From contig CACYTI010000002.1 in NCBI GenBank assembly GCA_902777275.1, forward strand, positions 62,001 through 126,000: a stretch of 64,000 nucleotides of DNA, written 5' to 3'. Within the stretch, counting starts at the first letter, position 1. The number at the start of each line of letters is the position of its first letter. The stretch comes from an uncultured Ruminococcus sp. (lineage in GTDB: Bacteria > Bacillota > Clostridia > Oscillospirales > Acutalibacteraceae). Below, piece after piece: positions 35,647 to 43,985 of the stretch. The position numbers and the translations under genes are program-made. A model generated the notes under the pieces. That model saw only the letters and a program-made list of their open reading frames with translations, made no database searches and had not been told where the DNA came from.

Positions 35647-35675
35647 GCGGACAGGGCATTCTGTCCGCTTTTTTG
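35647..35675 (+). terminator. Terminator after rpsU
   Basis: GCGGACAG (35647-35654) pairs with CTGTCCGC (35661-35668), followed by TTTTTT. Confidence 0.95.
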
Positions 35676-35717
35676 ATTTTTAGAAAATATGTATTTTCCG
35701 AAAGTGTAGGTGTTAAT

Positions 35718-36152
35718 ATGAAAAAAGTTCTTATTCTGCTCGGACCTAATCTGAATATGGTCGGAATCCGTGAAAAAGGCGTTTACGGCACAGAAACAGC
35801 CGATTCGATCGCTAAGGAAATCAAGGAATGCGCTTTTGAGCTCGGCTTTGCCGCCGAGGTTTACCAGTCCAACCATGAGGGCGATTTAGTAGACAAGATC
35901 CACGAATCGCGCCTCCGCTTCGACTGCGCCGTGATAAACGCAGGTGCGCTTACGCATTACAGCTACGCGCTTCGCGACGCGATCGCTTCCGTCAGCATCC
36001 CTTATGTTGAGGTGCATATGTCGAACATCCACGCGAGGGAGAAGTTACGCCATAAATCCGTGATCGCTCCCGTCTGCGTCGGACAGATTTCGGGCTTTGG
36101 AAAGTGGAGCTACTTTTTGGCGATAGCAGCGCTCAGGGAAATGGTAAAATGA
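35718..36152 (+). CDS. aroQ: Type II 3-dehydroquinate dehydratase
   Basis: AroQ removes water from 3-dehydroquinate in the shikimate pathway. The 144-residue protein has the type II marks GPNLNMVGIREKGVYG (with the catalytic tyrosine), SNHEGDLVDKI, INAGALTHYSYALRDA and the VHMSNIHAREKLR block. The frame opens at 35673 in the T tract of the preceding terminator; the ATG at 35718, with GTAGGTG upstream, gives the standard N-terminus. It overlaps the peptidase gene by four bases. No other shikimate gene is in the window. Confidence 0.95.
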   Translation: MKKVLILLGPNLNMVGIREKGVYGTETADSIAKEIKECAFELGFAAEVYQSNHEGDLVDKIHESRLRFDCAVINAGALTHYSYALRDAIASVSIPYVEVHMSNIHAREKLRHKSVIAPVCVGQISGFGKWSYFLAIAALREMVK

Positions 36153-37237
36153 GCAAATTATTCCAAAAAAGAATTTTGAATCTGAGGAAATATCTGAAAA
36201 ATCCCAATGAAGCGGCGCTGCTTACAAATGATGTGAATATCGGCTACTTCACGGGCTTTTTTCGCAGCGAGGGCTATTTGCTCGTCACCTGTGAAAGCGC
36301 TTTTCTGCTTGTCGATTTCCGCTATTATGAATCGGCTTGTCAAAGGGCGAAGGGCTGCGAGGTCGTCTGCTTTAAAAGCATATCGGAATGTATCAAAGAA
36401 ATAATCGGCAAAAACGGCGTTGAGCTTGTCAGTGCCGAAGCCGAAAACCTGACGGTCAGCCGTTTCGGTTTTTTGAAGAAAAAGCTGATCGAGGTCAACG
36501 CGGAGCTTACCGCCGACGGCACGCTCGACAAGCACATCGGAGAGATCCGTGTTGTGAAGGATAAAACCGAGCTTGAAAAAATCGCTTCCGCGCAGAAAAT
36601 CGCGGAGCAGGCTTATCTTCAAATGCTTAGCGAAGTCCGCCCCGGAGTGACAGAGAAAGAGCTTGCCGCAAGGCTTGAATTTTATATGAAGCAGCGCGGA
36701 GCCGAGGACGTTTCCTTTGACCTGATAACGATTTCGGGAAAAAAGACCTCTCTGCCGCACGGTGTGCCTTCGGACAATATCATTCGCCGGGGAGATTTCC
36801 TCACCTGCGATTTCGGCGCGGTTTACGAGGGATATCACAGCGACACTACCCGAACCGTTGCCGTGGGGAGCGCAAGCGAAGAAATGCGAGAAATATACGA
36901 AATCGTTTTAAAAGCTCAGCTTGCGGCGCTTGAAAAAATAAAAGCGGGCGTTCCGTGCAGCGAGGTCGATAAAACCGCACGCGTCATTATAAAGGATGCG
37001 GGTTACGGTGATTATTTCGGTCATTCCACGGGTCACGGAGTCGGGCTCGATATCCATGAAAGACCCTTTGTTTCCGCCAAAAGCAAGGAAATATTAAAAG
37101 AGGGCATGGTTATAACCGACGAGCCGGGGATATATCTCCCCGGAAAATTCGGGGTGCGCATCGAGGATATGGTGTGCGTAACCGGAAACGGTTATCATAA
37201 TTTTGTGGATTTGCCGAAAGAATTGATTATTATATAA
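36149..37237 (+). CDS. Xaa-Pro peptidase (M24 family)
   Basis: The 362-residue protein has a creatinase-like N-terminal domain (1-125) and a pita-bread M24 peptidase domain with the five metal ligands in CDFGAVYEGYHSDTTRT, GHSTGHGVGLDIHE, DEPGIY and RIEDM. It removes the N-terminal residue before proline from peptides. The ATG overlaps the aroQ stop (ATGA). The pairing aroQ-pepP-efp is a known order in Firmicutes. Whether to call it PepP or PepQ is not decidable by eye. Confidence 0.93.
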   Translation: MSKLFQKRILNLRKYLKNPNEAALLTNDVNIGYFTGFFRSEGYLLVTCESAFLLVDFRYYESACQRAKGCEVVCFKSISECIKEIIGKNGVELVSAEAENLTVSRFGFLKKKLIEVNAELTADGTLDKHIGEIRVVKDKTELEKIASAQKIAEQAYLQMLSEVRPGVTEKELAARLEFYMKQRGAEDVSFDLITISGKKTSLPHGVPSDNIIRRGDFLTCDFGAVYEGYHSDTTRTVAVGSASEEMREIYEIVLKAQLAALEKIKAGVPCSEVDKTARVIIKDAGYGDYFGHSTGHGVGLDIHERPFVSAKSKEILKEGMVITDEPGIYLPGKFGVRIEDMVCVTGNGYHNFVDLPKELIII

Positions 37238-37241
37238 TTTG

Positions 37242-37283
37242 GGAACTGTTCATCAATTTATCAATTTATTTCTTCACAGTTCC
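37242..37283 (+). terminator. Possible weak terminator after the Xaa-Pro peptidase gene
   Basis: GGAACTGT (37242-37249) pairs with ACAGTTCC (37276-37283) across a long AT-rich loop, but only TT follows, so termination would be weak. Confidence 0.4.
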
Positions 37284-37292
37284 TTAAAGTGC

Positions 37293-37321
37293 TTGCATTT
37301 TTTGACAATATTAGGTATAAT
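37293..37321 (+). promoter_or_regulatory. Promoter of efp
   Basis: TTGCAT (37293-37298), a 17-base spacer and TATAAT (37316-37321). A perfect TTGACA at 37302 has no matching -10 at the right distance. Confidence 0.65.
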
Positions 37322-37380
37322 AAATGTAAACAGGCAGAGGCTCAAACCGCTGCATGACTTAAACTTAGGAGGTAAAACAA

Positions 37381-37938
37381 ATGATTTCAGCAGGTGATTT
37401 CAGAAACGGCGTAACATTTGAGATGGACGGACAGGTGGTTTCGATCATCGAGTTCCAGCACGTAAAACCGGGCAAGGGAGCCGCGTTTGTAAGAACAAAA
37501 ATCAGAAACGTGATTACAGGCTCCGTGGTTGAAAAGACCTTCAACCCCAACGACAAATTTCCCACCGCGTATATCGAGAGAAAGGATATGGAGTACAGCT
37601 ACTCCGACGGCGATCTCTATTACTTTATGGATACAGAAACATGGGAGCAGATCCCGATCAACAAGAGCGTTCTCGGCGACAGCTTCAAGTTTGTCAAGGA
37701 AAACATGGTCTGCAAAATCCTTTCCTACAAGGGCAATGTTTTCGGCGTTGAGCCGCCCAACTTTGTAGAGCTCACCGTTACAAAGACAGATCCCGGTTTT
37801 AAGGGCGACACCGCCACCAACGCCACCAAGCCCGCAACACTCGAAACAGGCGCCGAAATCAAGGTTCCGCTGTTTATCGACGAGGGCGAGGTCATCCAGA
37901 TCGATACCCGCACCGGTGAGTACATGGGCAGAGCTTAA
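37381..37938 (+). CDS. efp: Elongation factor P
   Basis: EF-P relieves ribosome stalling at proline runs. The 185-residue protein has the KOW-like N-terminal domain with the loop VKPGKGAAF, whose lysine (about residue 32) is the site that is modified in many species, and two OB domains ending [12 protein letters not shown]. An AGGAGG site precedes the ATG. It lies before the acidic zinc-ribbon gene, a common Clostridia arrangement. Confidence 0.97.
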   Translation: MISAGDFRNGVTFEMDGQVVSIIEFQHVKPGKGAAFVRTKIRNVITGSVVEKTFNPNDKFPTAYIERKDMEYSYSDGDLYYFMDTETWEQIPINKSVLGDSFKFVKENMVCKILSYKGNVFGVEPPNFVELTVTKTDPGFKGDTATNATKPATLETGAEIKVPLFIDEGEVIQIDTRTGEYMGRA

Positions 37939-37961
37939 TTCTACAGGAGAATAATAACAAT

Positions 37962-38477
37962 ATGGATTTAACTGAAAAAATTGCTTATATCAAAGGTCTT
38001 TGCGAAGGCTTGCAGCTTGACGAAAGCAAGCCCGAGGTCAAGGTCATCAACGCTATCATCGACCTTCTTGACGACATCACCTATGATGTTCAGGATATGG
38101 AGGAGCTTTACGATGATCTCAGCGCGCAGGTTGACGAAATAGATCAGGATCTTGCCGAGGTCGAAACCGAGCTTTATGACGACGGCGAAGACGGTTCGGA
38201 CGACGATTTTGACGATTACGACGATTACTACGACGACGAGGAAAATCCTTTTTATGAAGTGACCTGCGATTCCTGCGGCAAGAAGATCAACGTTTCCGAA
38301 GACGTTCTTCTTGAGGGCGAGATCGAGTGCCCCAACTGCGGCGAGATCCTTGAATTCGACTTCTCTGATTTGTTCAGCGAAGAGGATGATGAAGAATGCG
38401 ACGGCGACTGCGGTTCATGCGACGCCAAGGAATCCTGCGGCGAATACGACGAAGAAGATTCAGAGGAAGAGAAATAA
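37962..38477 (+). CDS. CD1247-type acidic zinc-ribbon protein
   Basis: The 171-residue protein has an N-terminal helical domain (1-60, KIAYIKGLCEGLQLDESKPEVKVI) shared with Clostridium proteins called CD1247 N-terminal domain proteins. A very acidic linker (about 65-92) follows, then a zinc-ribbon with CDSCGKK and CPNCGE, then a second acidic, Cys-containing tail (CDGDCGSCDAKESCGEY). Function unknown; the layout suggests a nucleic-acid- or RNA-polymerase-associated protein. It is 23 bases after efp, probably the same transcript, and ends at a strong terminator. Confidence 0.8.
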   Translation: MDLTEKIAYIKGLCEGLQLDESKPEVKVINAIIDLLDDITYDVQDMEELYDDLSAQVDEIDQDLAEVETELYDDGEDGSDDDFDDYDDYYDDEENPFYEVTCDSCGKKINVSEDVLLEGEIECPNCGEILEFDFSDLFSEEDDEECDGDCGSCDAKESCGEYDEEDSEEEK

Positions 38478-38514
38478 GCGTTTTCCGCAAAGTGACAATA
38501 TTTTTCACCACGCT

Positions 38515-38550
38515 TCACCCCTTGTGTATTATGACAAGGGGTGATTTTTT
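38515..38550 (+). terminator. Terminator that contains the yunB ribosome site
   Basis: TCACCCCTTGT (38515-38525) pairs perfectly with ACAAGGGGTGA (38534-38544), then TTTTTT. The 3' arm includes AAGGGGTGA, the only plausible ribosome site for the TTG start of yunB at 38549. Confidence 0.9.
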
Positions 38551-39205
38551 GGTTGCTGCAAGAATAAAGCGCAGGGCGTTTGTCAAAAAGCACAGGCGGG
38601 CGCTGTGCGCGGGGCTTTGTCTGTTTTTTATAATTTTGGCTGTAAGGGGATTTGAGAATAAGATCTCCGTTTTCAGCAAAAACTATTTTCCGTCGTTTGC
38701 AAGACAAACCGTTACAAAGGCAGTGTGCGGCGCTGTGGAGGAGGTGCTGTCCCAAGGAAACTGGTCCTACGGCGATTTCGCGGAGGTAAAATACAGCGGC
38801 GGCAGGGTCAACGCGATCGAGACAAACTCCGCGAACATCAACGCCCTCAAAAGTCGGGTCGTTGCGGCGGCGGAGCGCGAGGCTGAAAAAATACACAACA
38901 GCGTAATGTATATCCCGCTCGGAGCTTTTACGGGGCTAAGCCTGATTTCCAACTACGGCCCCAAAATCCCGCTCAGCTATTGCCTTACGGGAAGCTTTTC
39001 GGCGGAGCTTGTCAGCAGCTTTGAGTCGGCGGGAAACAATCAGACCATACACCGAATCAGCCTTGTCGTCACTGCCGAGGTGGTGACGGCGTCGGTGGAT
39101 TATGACGGGACTCTGACCTTTACCACAGACTTTGAGGTAGCTCAGTCGGTGTTGGCAGGCGATATTCCCACAACATATGGTGGGTTTTATGTGAACCCGC
39201 ATTGA
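38549..39205 (+). CDS. yunB: Sporulation protein YunB
   Basis: The 218-residue protein has one N-terminal membrane helix (about residues 22-40) and an extracellular domain with family features: AINxALKSRV-like region near 100, the block MYIPLGAFTGLSLISNYGPKIPLSY, and the VAQSVLAGDIPTTYGGFY end. YunB is expressed in the mother cell under sigma-E in Bacillus and is needed for proper spore formation. The ATG at 38531 lies in a hairpin loop without a ribosome site; TTG at 38549 with AAGGGGTGA upstream is preferred. That places the start in the T tract of a terminator. Confidence 0.85.
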   Translation: MVAARIKRRAFVKKHRRALCAGLCLFFIILAVRGFENKISVFSKNYFPSFARQTVTKAVCGAVEEVLSQGNWSYGDFAEVKYSGGRVNAIETNSANINALKSRVVAAAEREAEKIHNSVMYIPLGAFTGLSLISNYGPKIPLSYCLTGSFSAELVSSFESAGNNQTIHRISLVVTAEVVTASVDYDGTLTFTTDFEVAQSVLAGDIPTTYGGFYVNPH

Positions 39206-39226
39206 CCCAAAACAAAATTTTGCTGA

Positions 39227-39270
39227 AAACCCAACGTAAACCCAACATAAACCCAACATAAACCCAAAAC
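39227..39270 (+). repeat. 11-base tandem repeat, four copies
   Basis: The unit AAACCCAACAT is repeated from 39227: copy 1 has GT instead of AT at its end, copies 2 and 3 are exact, copy 4 is diverged (AAACCCAAAAC). It lies between yunB and the miaB promoter. Confidence 0.85.
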
Positions 39271-39291
39271 GAAATATTGCGGAAAAAGATA

Positions 39292-39320
39292 TTGAAATAC
39301 CGAAACAGGTGTGCTATAAT
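39292..39320 (+). promoter_or_regulatory. Promoter of the miaB-ylbF-mutS run
   Basis: TTGAAA (39292-39297), a 17-base spacer and TATAAT (39315-39320), just 37 bases before the miaB start. Confidence 0.8.
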
Positions 39321-39356
39321 AAAACAGTTAATCAAAATGAGCGAGGAGGCGTTTGT

Positions 39357-40769
39357 TTGCCCGGGAATATCATCAAACCGGAGCCGCTGCCCGGAAAACA
39401 GCAGGAATATATGAAGCTGATTGCCGAAATTATGGAGATCCGCAAGCGCGGCGAGGCTCCGCTGGCTTATATCCGCACCTACGGCTGCCAGCAGAATGTG
39501 GCGGACAGCGAAAAAATCAAGGGTATGCTCGCTCTGTCGGGCTTCGGCTTTACCGACAATCCCGACGACGCTGATTTTATACTTTTCAATACCTGTGCGG
39601 TGCGAGAGCACGCCGAGGACAGGGTTTTCGGAAACGTCGGGGCGCTCAAAAACCTGAAGCGCCGCCATCCGCAGATTCTCATAGCTCTGTGCGGCTGCAT
39701 GATGGAGCAGAAGCACGTAGCCGACCGCATCTACAACAGCTTTCCGTTTGTCGGTCTGGTGTTCGGCACTCATTCGCTGCATCATTTTCCCGAGCTGCTT
39801 TACACCTCGCTCGTCAACGGCGGGCGCGTATTTGAGCGCGGCAACGACGACAAAAAAATCTACGAGGGCTTTCCCGTAAGGCGCGACGGAAGCTTCAAGG
39901 GCTGGCTGCCGATCATGTACGGCTGCAACAACTTCTGCACCTACTGCATAGTTCCCTATGTTCGGGGCAGAGAGCGCAGCCGCGAAAAGGATGTGATCGT
40001 TGCCGAGGCGCGTCAGATGATCTCCGACGGCTTCAAGGACATCACATTGCTCGGGCAGAATGTCAATTCCTACGGAAAGACGCTTCAAACGCCCGTGAGC
40101 TTTGCGGAGCTTATTGAGGAGATTGACGGGATAGACGGCGACTATTGGCTCCGCTTTATGACCTCGCACCCGAAGGATTGCTCAAAGGAGCTTATCGACA
40201 CGATCGCCCGGGGCAGGCATATAAGCAAGCATCTTCATCTGCCTTTCCAAAGCGGTTCCGACAGGATTTTAAAGGCGATGAACCGCCACTACGACCGCAA
40301 AAGGTACCTTGATATAATCTCATATGCAAAGGAAAATATTGAGGGCTTGTCGCTGACGAGCGATATCATAGTCGGCTTCCCCGGCGAAACCTATGAGGAT
40401 TTTAAGCAGACGCTTTCGCTCATACGCGAGGTTGAGTTCACTTCGCTTTTCACATTTATTTTTTCACCGAGAAAGGGAACGCCCGCCGAAAAGCTTGACG
40501 ACCCGATACCCGCTGAGGAAAAATCAAAGTGGTTCCAAGAGCTGCTTGACGTTCAGGAGGAGATTGCCGCCAAACGCTGTTCGGCTATGGTCGGGCAGAC
40601 CGAGCGCGTGCTGATCGAGGGCGTTAAGCCGAAAACAGGCGAGCTTAACGCGAGGACAAGCGGCAACATTATTGTTGAGCTTGACGGCAGCCCCGAGCTT
40701 ACGGGAACCTTTCAGAATGTTAAAATCACCAAAGCCCGCAACTGGATCTTAAAGGGCGAACTTATATAA
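39357..40769 (+). CDS. miaB: tRNA-2-methylthio-N6-dimethylallyladenosine synthase
   Basis: MiaB adds a methylthio group to isopentenyl-adenosine 37 of tRNA, using two iron-sulfur clusters. The 470-residue protein has the N-terminal UPF0004 domain (TYGCQQNVADSE, NTCAVREHAE, GCMMEQ), the radical-SAM motif YGCNNFCTYCIVPYVRGRERSR and a C-terminal TRAM domain. The start is TTG behind GAGGAGGC, and it lies close after its promoter; a longer frame back to 39309 runs through the -10 region and is not credible. miaA, which makes its substrate, lies 5 kb downstream. Confidence 0.95.
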   Translation: MPGNIIKPEPLPGKQQEYMKLIAEIMEIRKRGEAPLAYIRTYGCQQNVADSEKIKGMLALSGFGFTDNPDDADFILFNTCAVREHAEDRVFGNVGALKNLKRRHPQILIALCGCMMEQKHVADRIYNSFPFVGLVFGTHSLHHFPELLYTSLVNGGRVFERGNDDKKIYEGFPVRRDGSFKGWLPIMYGCNNFCTYCIVPYVRGRERSREKDVIVAEARQMISDGFKDITLLGQNVNSYGKTLQTPVSFAELIEEIDGIDGDYWLRFMTSHPKDCSKELIDTIARGRHISKHLHLPFQSGSDRILKAMNRHYDRKRYLDIISYAKENIEGLSLTSDIIVGFPGETYEDFKQTLSLIREVEFTSLFTFIFSPRKGTPAEKLDDPIPAEEKSKWFQELLDVQEEIAAKRCSAMVGQTERVLIEGVKPKTGELNARTSGNIIVELDGSPELTGTFQNVKITKARNWILKGELI

Positions 40770-40790
40770 ATATTTCGGAGGTATATGGTT

Positions 40791-41192
40791 ATGGACGTTA
40801 TCACAATGGCAAGAGAGCTCGGCAAGGCTCTGCAGCAGGAGGAAACCTTTATCAACTGGCAGAACGCCCAGCGCGTTGCCGACGCAGACACAGAGCTGCA
40901 AGCTCTTATCGGAGAGTTTAACTTAAAAAGAATGATAATCAACGACGAGGCTTCAAAGCAGGATAGAGATCAGGAAAAGCTCACAAAGGCAAACAAAGAA
41001 ATGCGCGAGGTTTATTCCAAGATCATGTCCAATGACAATATGATCGCCTACAACGACGCGAAATCCGCTTTTGACGCCGTTTACAACAGAGTAAACGCTA
41101 TTATTCAGCAGAGCGCTCAGGGAGCCGACCCCGACACTGCGGACGCGGTGGACTGCACCGGAAGCTGCAGCACCTGCGGAGGCTGCTCGTAA
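40791..41192 (+). CDS. YlbF/YmcA-family protein with Cys-rich tail
   Basis: The 133-residue protein is mostly helical and belongs to the YlbF/YmcA group, whose Bacillus members (RicA, RicF) form a complex with RicT that affects RNase Y, biofilm and sporulation and binds iron-sulfur clusters. The last 12 residues carry four cysteines (122, 126, 129, 132), in the pattern CxxxCxxCxxC. The position between miaB and mutS matches ymcA of Bacillus. Of two close ATGs, 40791 has the better spacing (9 bases) from GGAGG. Confidence 0.82.
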   Translation: MDVITMARELGKALQQEETFINWQNAQRVADADTELQALIGEFNLKRMIINDEASKQDRDQEKLTKANKEMREVYSKIMSNDNMIAYNDAKSAFDAVYNRVNAIIQQSAQGADPDTADAVDCTGSCSTCGGCS

Positions 41193-41230
41193 TAATACAG
41201 AAAAACACTATACGGAAAGGGCGTGAGGTT

Positions 41231-43819
41231 TTGGCTGAGCTGTCGCCGATGATGAAACAGTATTTTGAGATAAAGCAGGCAAACAAGGACTGCATTTTGT
41301 TTTACCGTCTCGGAGATTTTTACGAGATGTTCTATGAGGACGCGAAGATCGCTTCAAGAGAGCTTGAACTCACGCTCACAGGCAGAGACTGCGGACAGGC
41401 AGAGCGCGCCCCGATGTGCGGCGTGCCCTTTCACAGCTGCGAGGGCTACATTGCCCGCCTTGTGGCGAAGGGCTACAAGGTCGCTATCTGCGAGCAGACG
41501 GAGGACCCGAAGGCGGCAAAGGGCTTGGTAAAGCGCGACATAATCCGCGTCATCACGCCCGGAACCGTAATGGAGCAGAGTATGCTCGAAGAGGGCAAAA
41601 ATAATTACATCTGCTGTATGTACTCCGCGGACAAAACGATCGGTCTTTGCTTTTGCGATATTTCCACAGGAGAATTATACGTTACCGAAATCAGCGGAAA
41701 GGACTCCGTGAACGTCCTTACAAATCAGCTTTCATCATACAGCCCGAGCGAGATTTTGCTCGGCGGCGACATTTTAAAAATCAAATCGCTGCCGTCGTTT
41801 ATAAAATCAAAGCTTTCGGCGGGCGTTGAAATGCTTGAGGACGAGAAGTTTGACGTTAACAGGTGCGCTCAAATCGTTCTTGACCGTTTCGGTGCGGATT
41901 ATGACTTAATAAAAGACGCCCCGGTGCTCGTAAGTGCCGTGGGCGCGCTGATAGGATATCTGAAAGAAACCCAAATGTCCGGGCTTGAACGGATCAGCCA
42001 CATTCAGCGCTATTCCGAGGCGCAGTATATGCGGCTCGATTTCAACACTCAGCGCAACCTTGAGCTTACCCGGACCATGCTCACAAAGGAAAAGCGCGGC
42101 TCGCTGCTCTGGGTGATAGACAAAACAAAAACCGCGATGGGCAAGCGGCTTATCCGTTCGTGGCTTGAGCACCCGCTGATGAACGTTTCAAAAATCAACA
42201 ACCGTCAGGCGGCAGTCGAGGAGCTTGTTGACGACACGGTGCTTAGGCTTGAGCTCACCGAATCGCTCACGGGAATTTTCGACATTGAGCGGTTGATGAC
42301 AAAAATGGTTTACGGCTCGGCAAACGCAAGGGATCTGCGCTCGCTCTGCTCAGCGATACAAAACCTTCCGAGGATATCGCAGCTTATCTCGGACTGCAGA
42401 TCCTCTCATCTTAAATTGGTATACCGAAGCATCGACCTGTTGGAGGATATCCATTCGCTTATCGACAGCGCGATAGTTGAAAATCCTCCGTTCACCGTCC
42501 GCGAGGGCGGCATGATAAAAAAAGGATATAACACCGAGCTTGACGCGGTTGTGTCCGACATGACCAACGGGAATGATATCTTGGCAGGAATCGAGTCGGA
42601 CGAGCGCGAAAAAACCGGTATACCAAAGCTCAGAGTCGGCTACAACAAGGTATTCGGCTATTACATCGAGGTTACAAATTCATATAAATCACAGGTGCCC
42701 GACACCTATATCCGCAAGCAGACGCTCACAAACTGCGAGCGTTACATAACGCCCGAGCTTAAAGAAGCCGAGTCGCGCATTTTGGGCGCGAAGGACAAAA
42801 GAACGGCGATGGAGTATTCCATTTTTGAGAGTATCCGTGCGACAGTCGCGGAGAATCTTGAGCGCATCCAAAAGACCGCAAGGGCTATCGCTGCGCTCGA
42901 CGTTATTACTTCTCTTGCAAACGTCGCCTGCGACAACCGTTATGTCCGCCCCGAGGTCAACCAGTCGAGCGCTATTCACATCATCGAGTCACGTCATCCC
43001 GTTGTTGAGGCTCTGCTAAAGGACGCGCCGTTTGTTCCCAACGACGTTCACCTCGACAGCAAGGGCGACAGAGTAGCAATTATCACGGGACCGAACATGG
43101 CGGGCAAATCGACATATATGCGCCAGACTGCGCTTATCGTTCTCATGGCTCAGATGGGCAGCTTTGTGCCTGCTTCTTCGGCGAAAATCGGGATAGTCGA
43201 CAGCATTTTCACGCGCGTCGGTGCGTCCGACGACTTAGCTTCGGGGCAGTCAACGTTTATGGTTGAAATGAGCGAGGTAGCCAATATCGTAAAATCAGCC
43301 ACGTCAAAAAGCCTGCTGATTTTAGACGAGATCGGCAGGGGAACCTCGACCTTTGACGGAATGAGCATTGCGCGCGCGGTTCTTGAGCACTGCGCCGATA
43401 AGAAAAAATTAGGAGCAAAAACGCTTTTCGCGACACATTACCACGAGCTGACAGTTATGGAGAGCCTTCTTGACGGCGTCAAAAACTACAACATCGCGGT
43501 CAAGAAGCGCGGGGACGACATCACCTTCTTGCGCAGGATCGTTCCCGGCGGAGCCGACGACAGCTACGGCATAGAGGTAGCAAAGCTTGCGGGCGTTCCG
43601 AATTCCATCATCAAGCGCGCAAAGGAAGTTTTGTCCGAGCTTGAAAACGGCAAGGGCGAAAGCGTTTCGACAAAGAGCGCACAGGACGAAACAGGGCAGC
43701 TTTCACTTCTCACGGCGGCTCAAAGCCCCGTGATCGAACGGCTGCAAGGCGTAGATTTGAACACGCTCACTCCGATTGAAGCGATGAATTTGCTTTATGA
43801 GCTTAAAGGCATGATATAA
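41231..43819 (+). CDS. mutS: DNA mismatch repair protein MutS
   Basis: MutS recognises mismatches and starts repair. The 862-residue protein has the mismatch-binding domain with the F-Y-E motif (GDFYEMFYEDA), connector, core/clamp, and the ATPase domain with GPNMAGKSTYMRQ, the DEIGRGTSTFDG Walker B and THYHEL. A C-terminal tail with a beta-clamp-binding-like QLSLL sequence is present (about 825). The start is TTG at 41231, giving the standard M-A-E-L-S-P-M-M. The length is normal. Confidence 0.97.
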   Translation: MAELSPMMKQYFEIKQANKDCILFYRLGDFYEMFYEDAKIASRELELTLTGRDCGQAERAPMCGVPFHSCEGYIARLVAKGYKVAICEQTEDPKAAKGLVKRDIIRVITPGTVMEQSMLEEGKNNYICCMYSADKTIGLCFCDISTGELYVTEISGKDSVNVLTNQLSSYSPSEILLGGDILKIKSLPSFIKSKLSAGVEMLEDEKFDVNRCAQIVLDRFGADYDLIKDAPVLVSAVGALIGYLKETQMSGLERISHIQRYSEAQYMRLDFNTQRNLELTRTMLTKEKRGSLLWVIDKTKTAMGKRLIRSWLEHPLMNVSKINNRQAAVEELVDDTVLRLELTESLTGIFDIERLMTKMVYGSANARDLRSLCSAIQNLPRISQLISDCRSSHLKLVYRSIDLLEDIHSLIDSAIVENPPFTVREGGMIKKGYNTELDAVVSDMTNGNDILAGIESDEREKTGIPKLRVGYNKVFGYYIEVTNSYKSQVPDTYIRKQTLTNCERYITPELKEAESRILGAKDKRTAMEYSIFESIRATVAENLERIQKTARAIAALDVITSLANVACDNRYVRPEVNQSSAIHIIESRHPVVEALLKDAPFVPNDVHLDSKGDRVAIITGPNMAGKSTYMRQTALIVLMAQMGSFVPASSAKIGIVDSIFTRVGASDDLASGQSTFMVEMSEVANIVKSATSKSLLILDEIGRGTSTFDGMSIARAVLEHCADKKKLGAKTLFATHYHELTVMESLLDGVKNYNIAVKKRGDDITFLRRIVPGGADDSYGIEVAKLAGVPNSIIKRAKEVLSELENGKGESVSTKSAQDETGQLSLLTAAQSPVIERLQGVDLNTLTPIEAMNLLYELKGMI

Positions 43820-43855
43820 AATATTTATAGATATCAGCATTGTTAACCTTAACTG

Positions 43856-43931
43856 CGTAGGGGCGCACCCATGTGTGCGCCTTCGGAAAAAGCGTAGGTT
43901 AAACGGGCGCACACGCGGGTGCGCCCCTACG
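43856..43931. mobile_element. Palindromic repeat element between mutS and mutL
   Basis: A 15-base perfect terminal inverted repeat, CGTAGGGGCGCACCC (43856-43870) and its complement (43917-43931), encloses two GC-rich hairpins (GGCGCAC/GTGTGCGCC and GGGCGCAC/GTGCGCC). The 76-base unit has no gene and looks like a dispersed palindromic or MITE-like repeat. An open frame running through it into mutL is not coding. Confidence 0.75.
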
Positions 43932-43985
43932 AATGTTTTTTTTGAAACATATATTTTTCATATAATTCGGAAAGGCGGTGAAAGC

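Noticed and set aside
39227-39270. CRISPR-like array
   Set aside because: The unit is only 11 bases with no spacers between copies and no cas genes nearby, so it is a simple tandem repeat.
43875-43985. 37-codon N-terminal extension of MutL
   Set aside because: It runs through the palindromic repeat and lacks a ribosome site; the ATG at 43986 starts the conserved MutL sequence.
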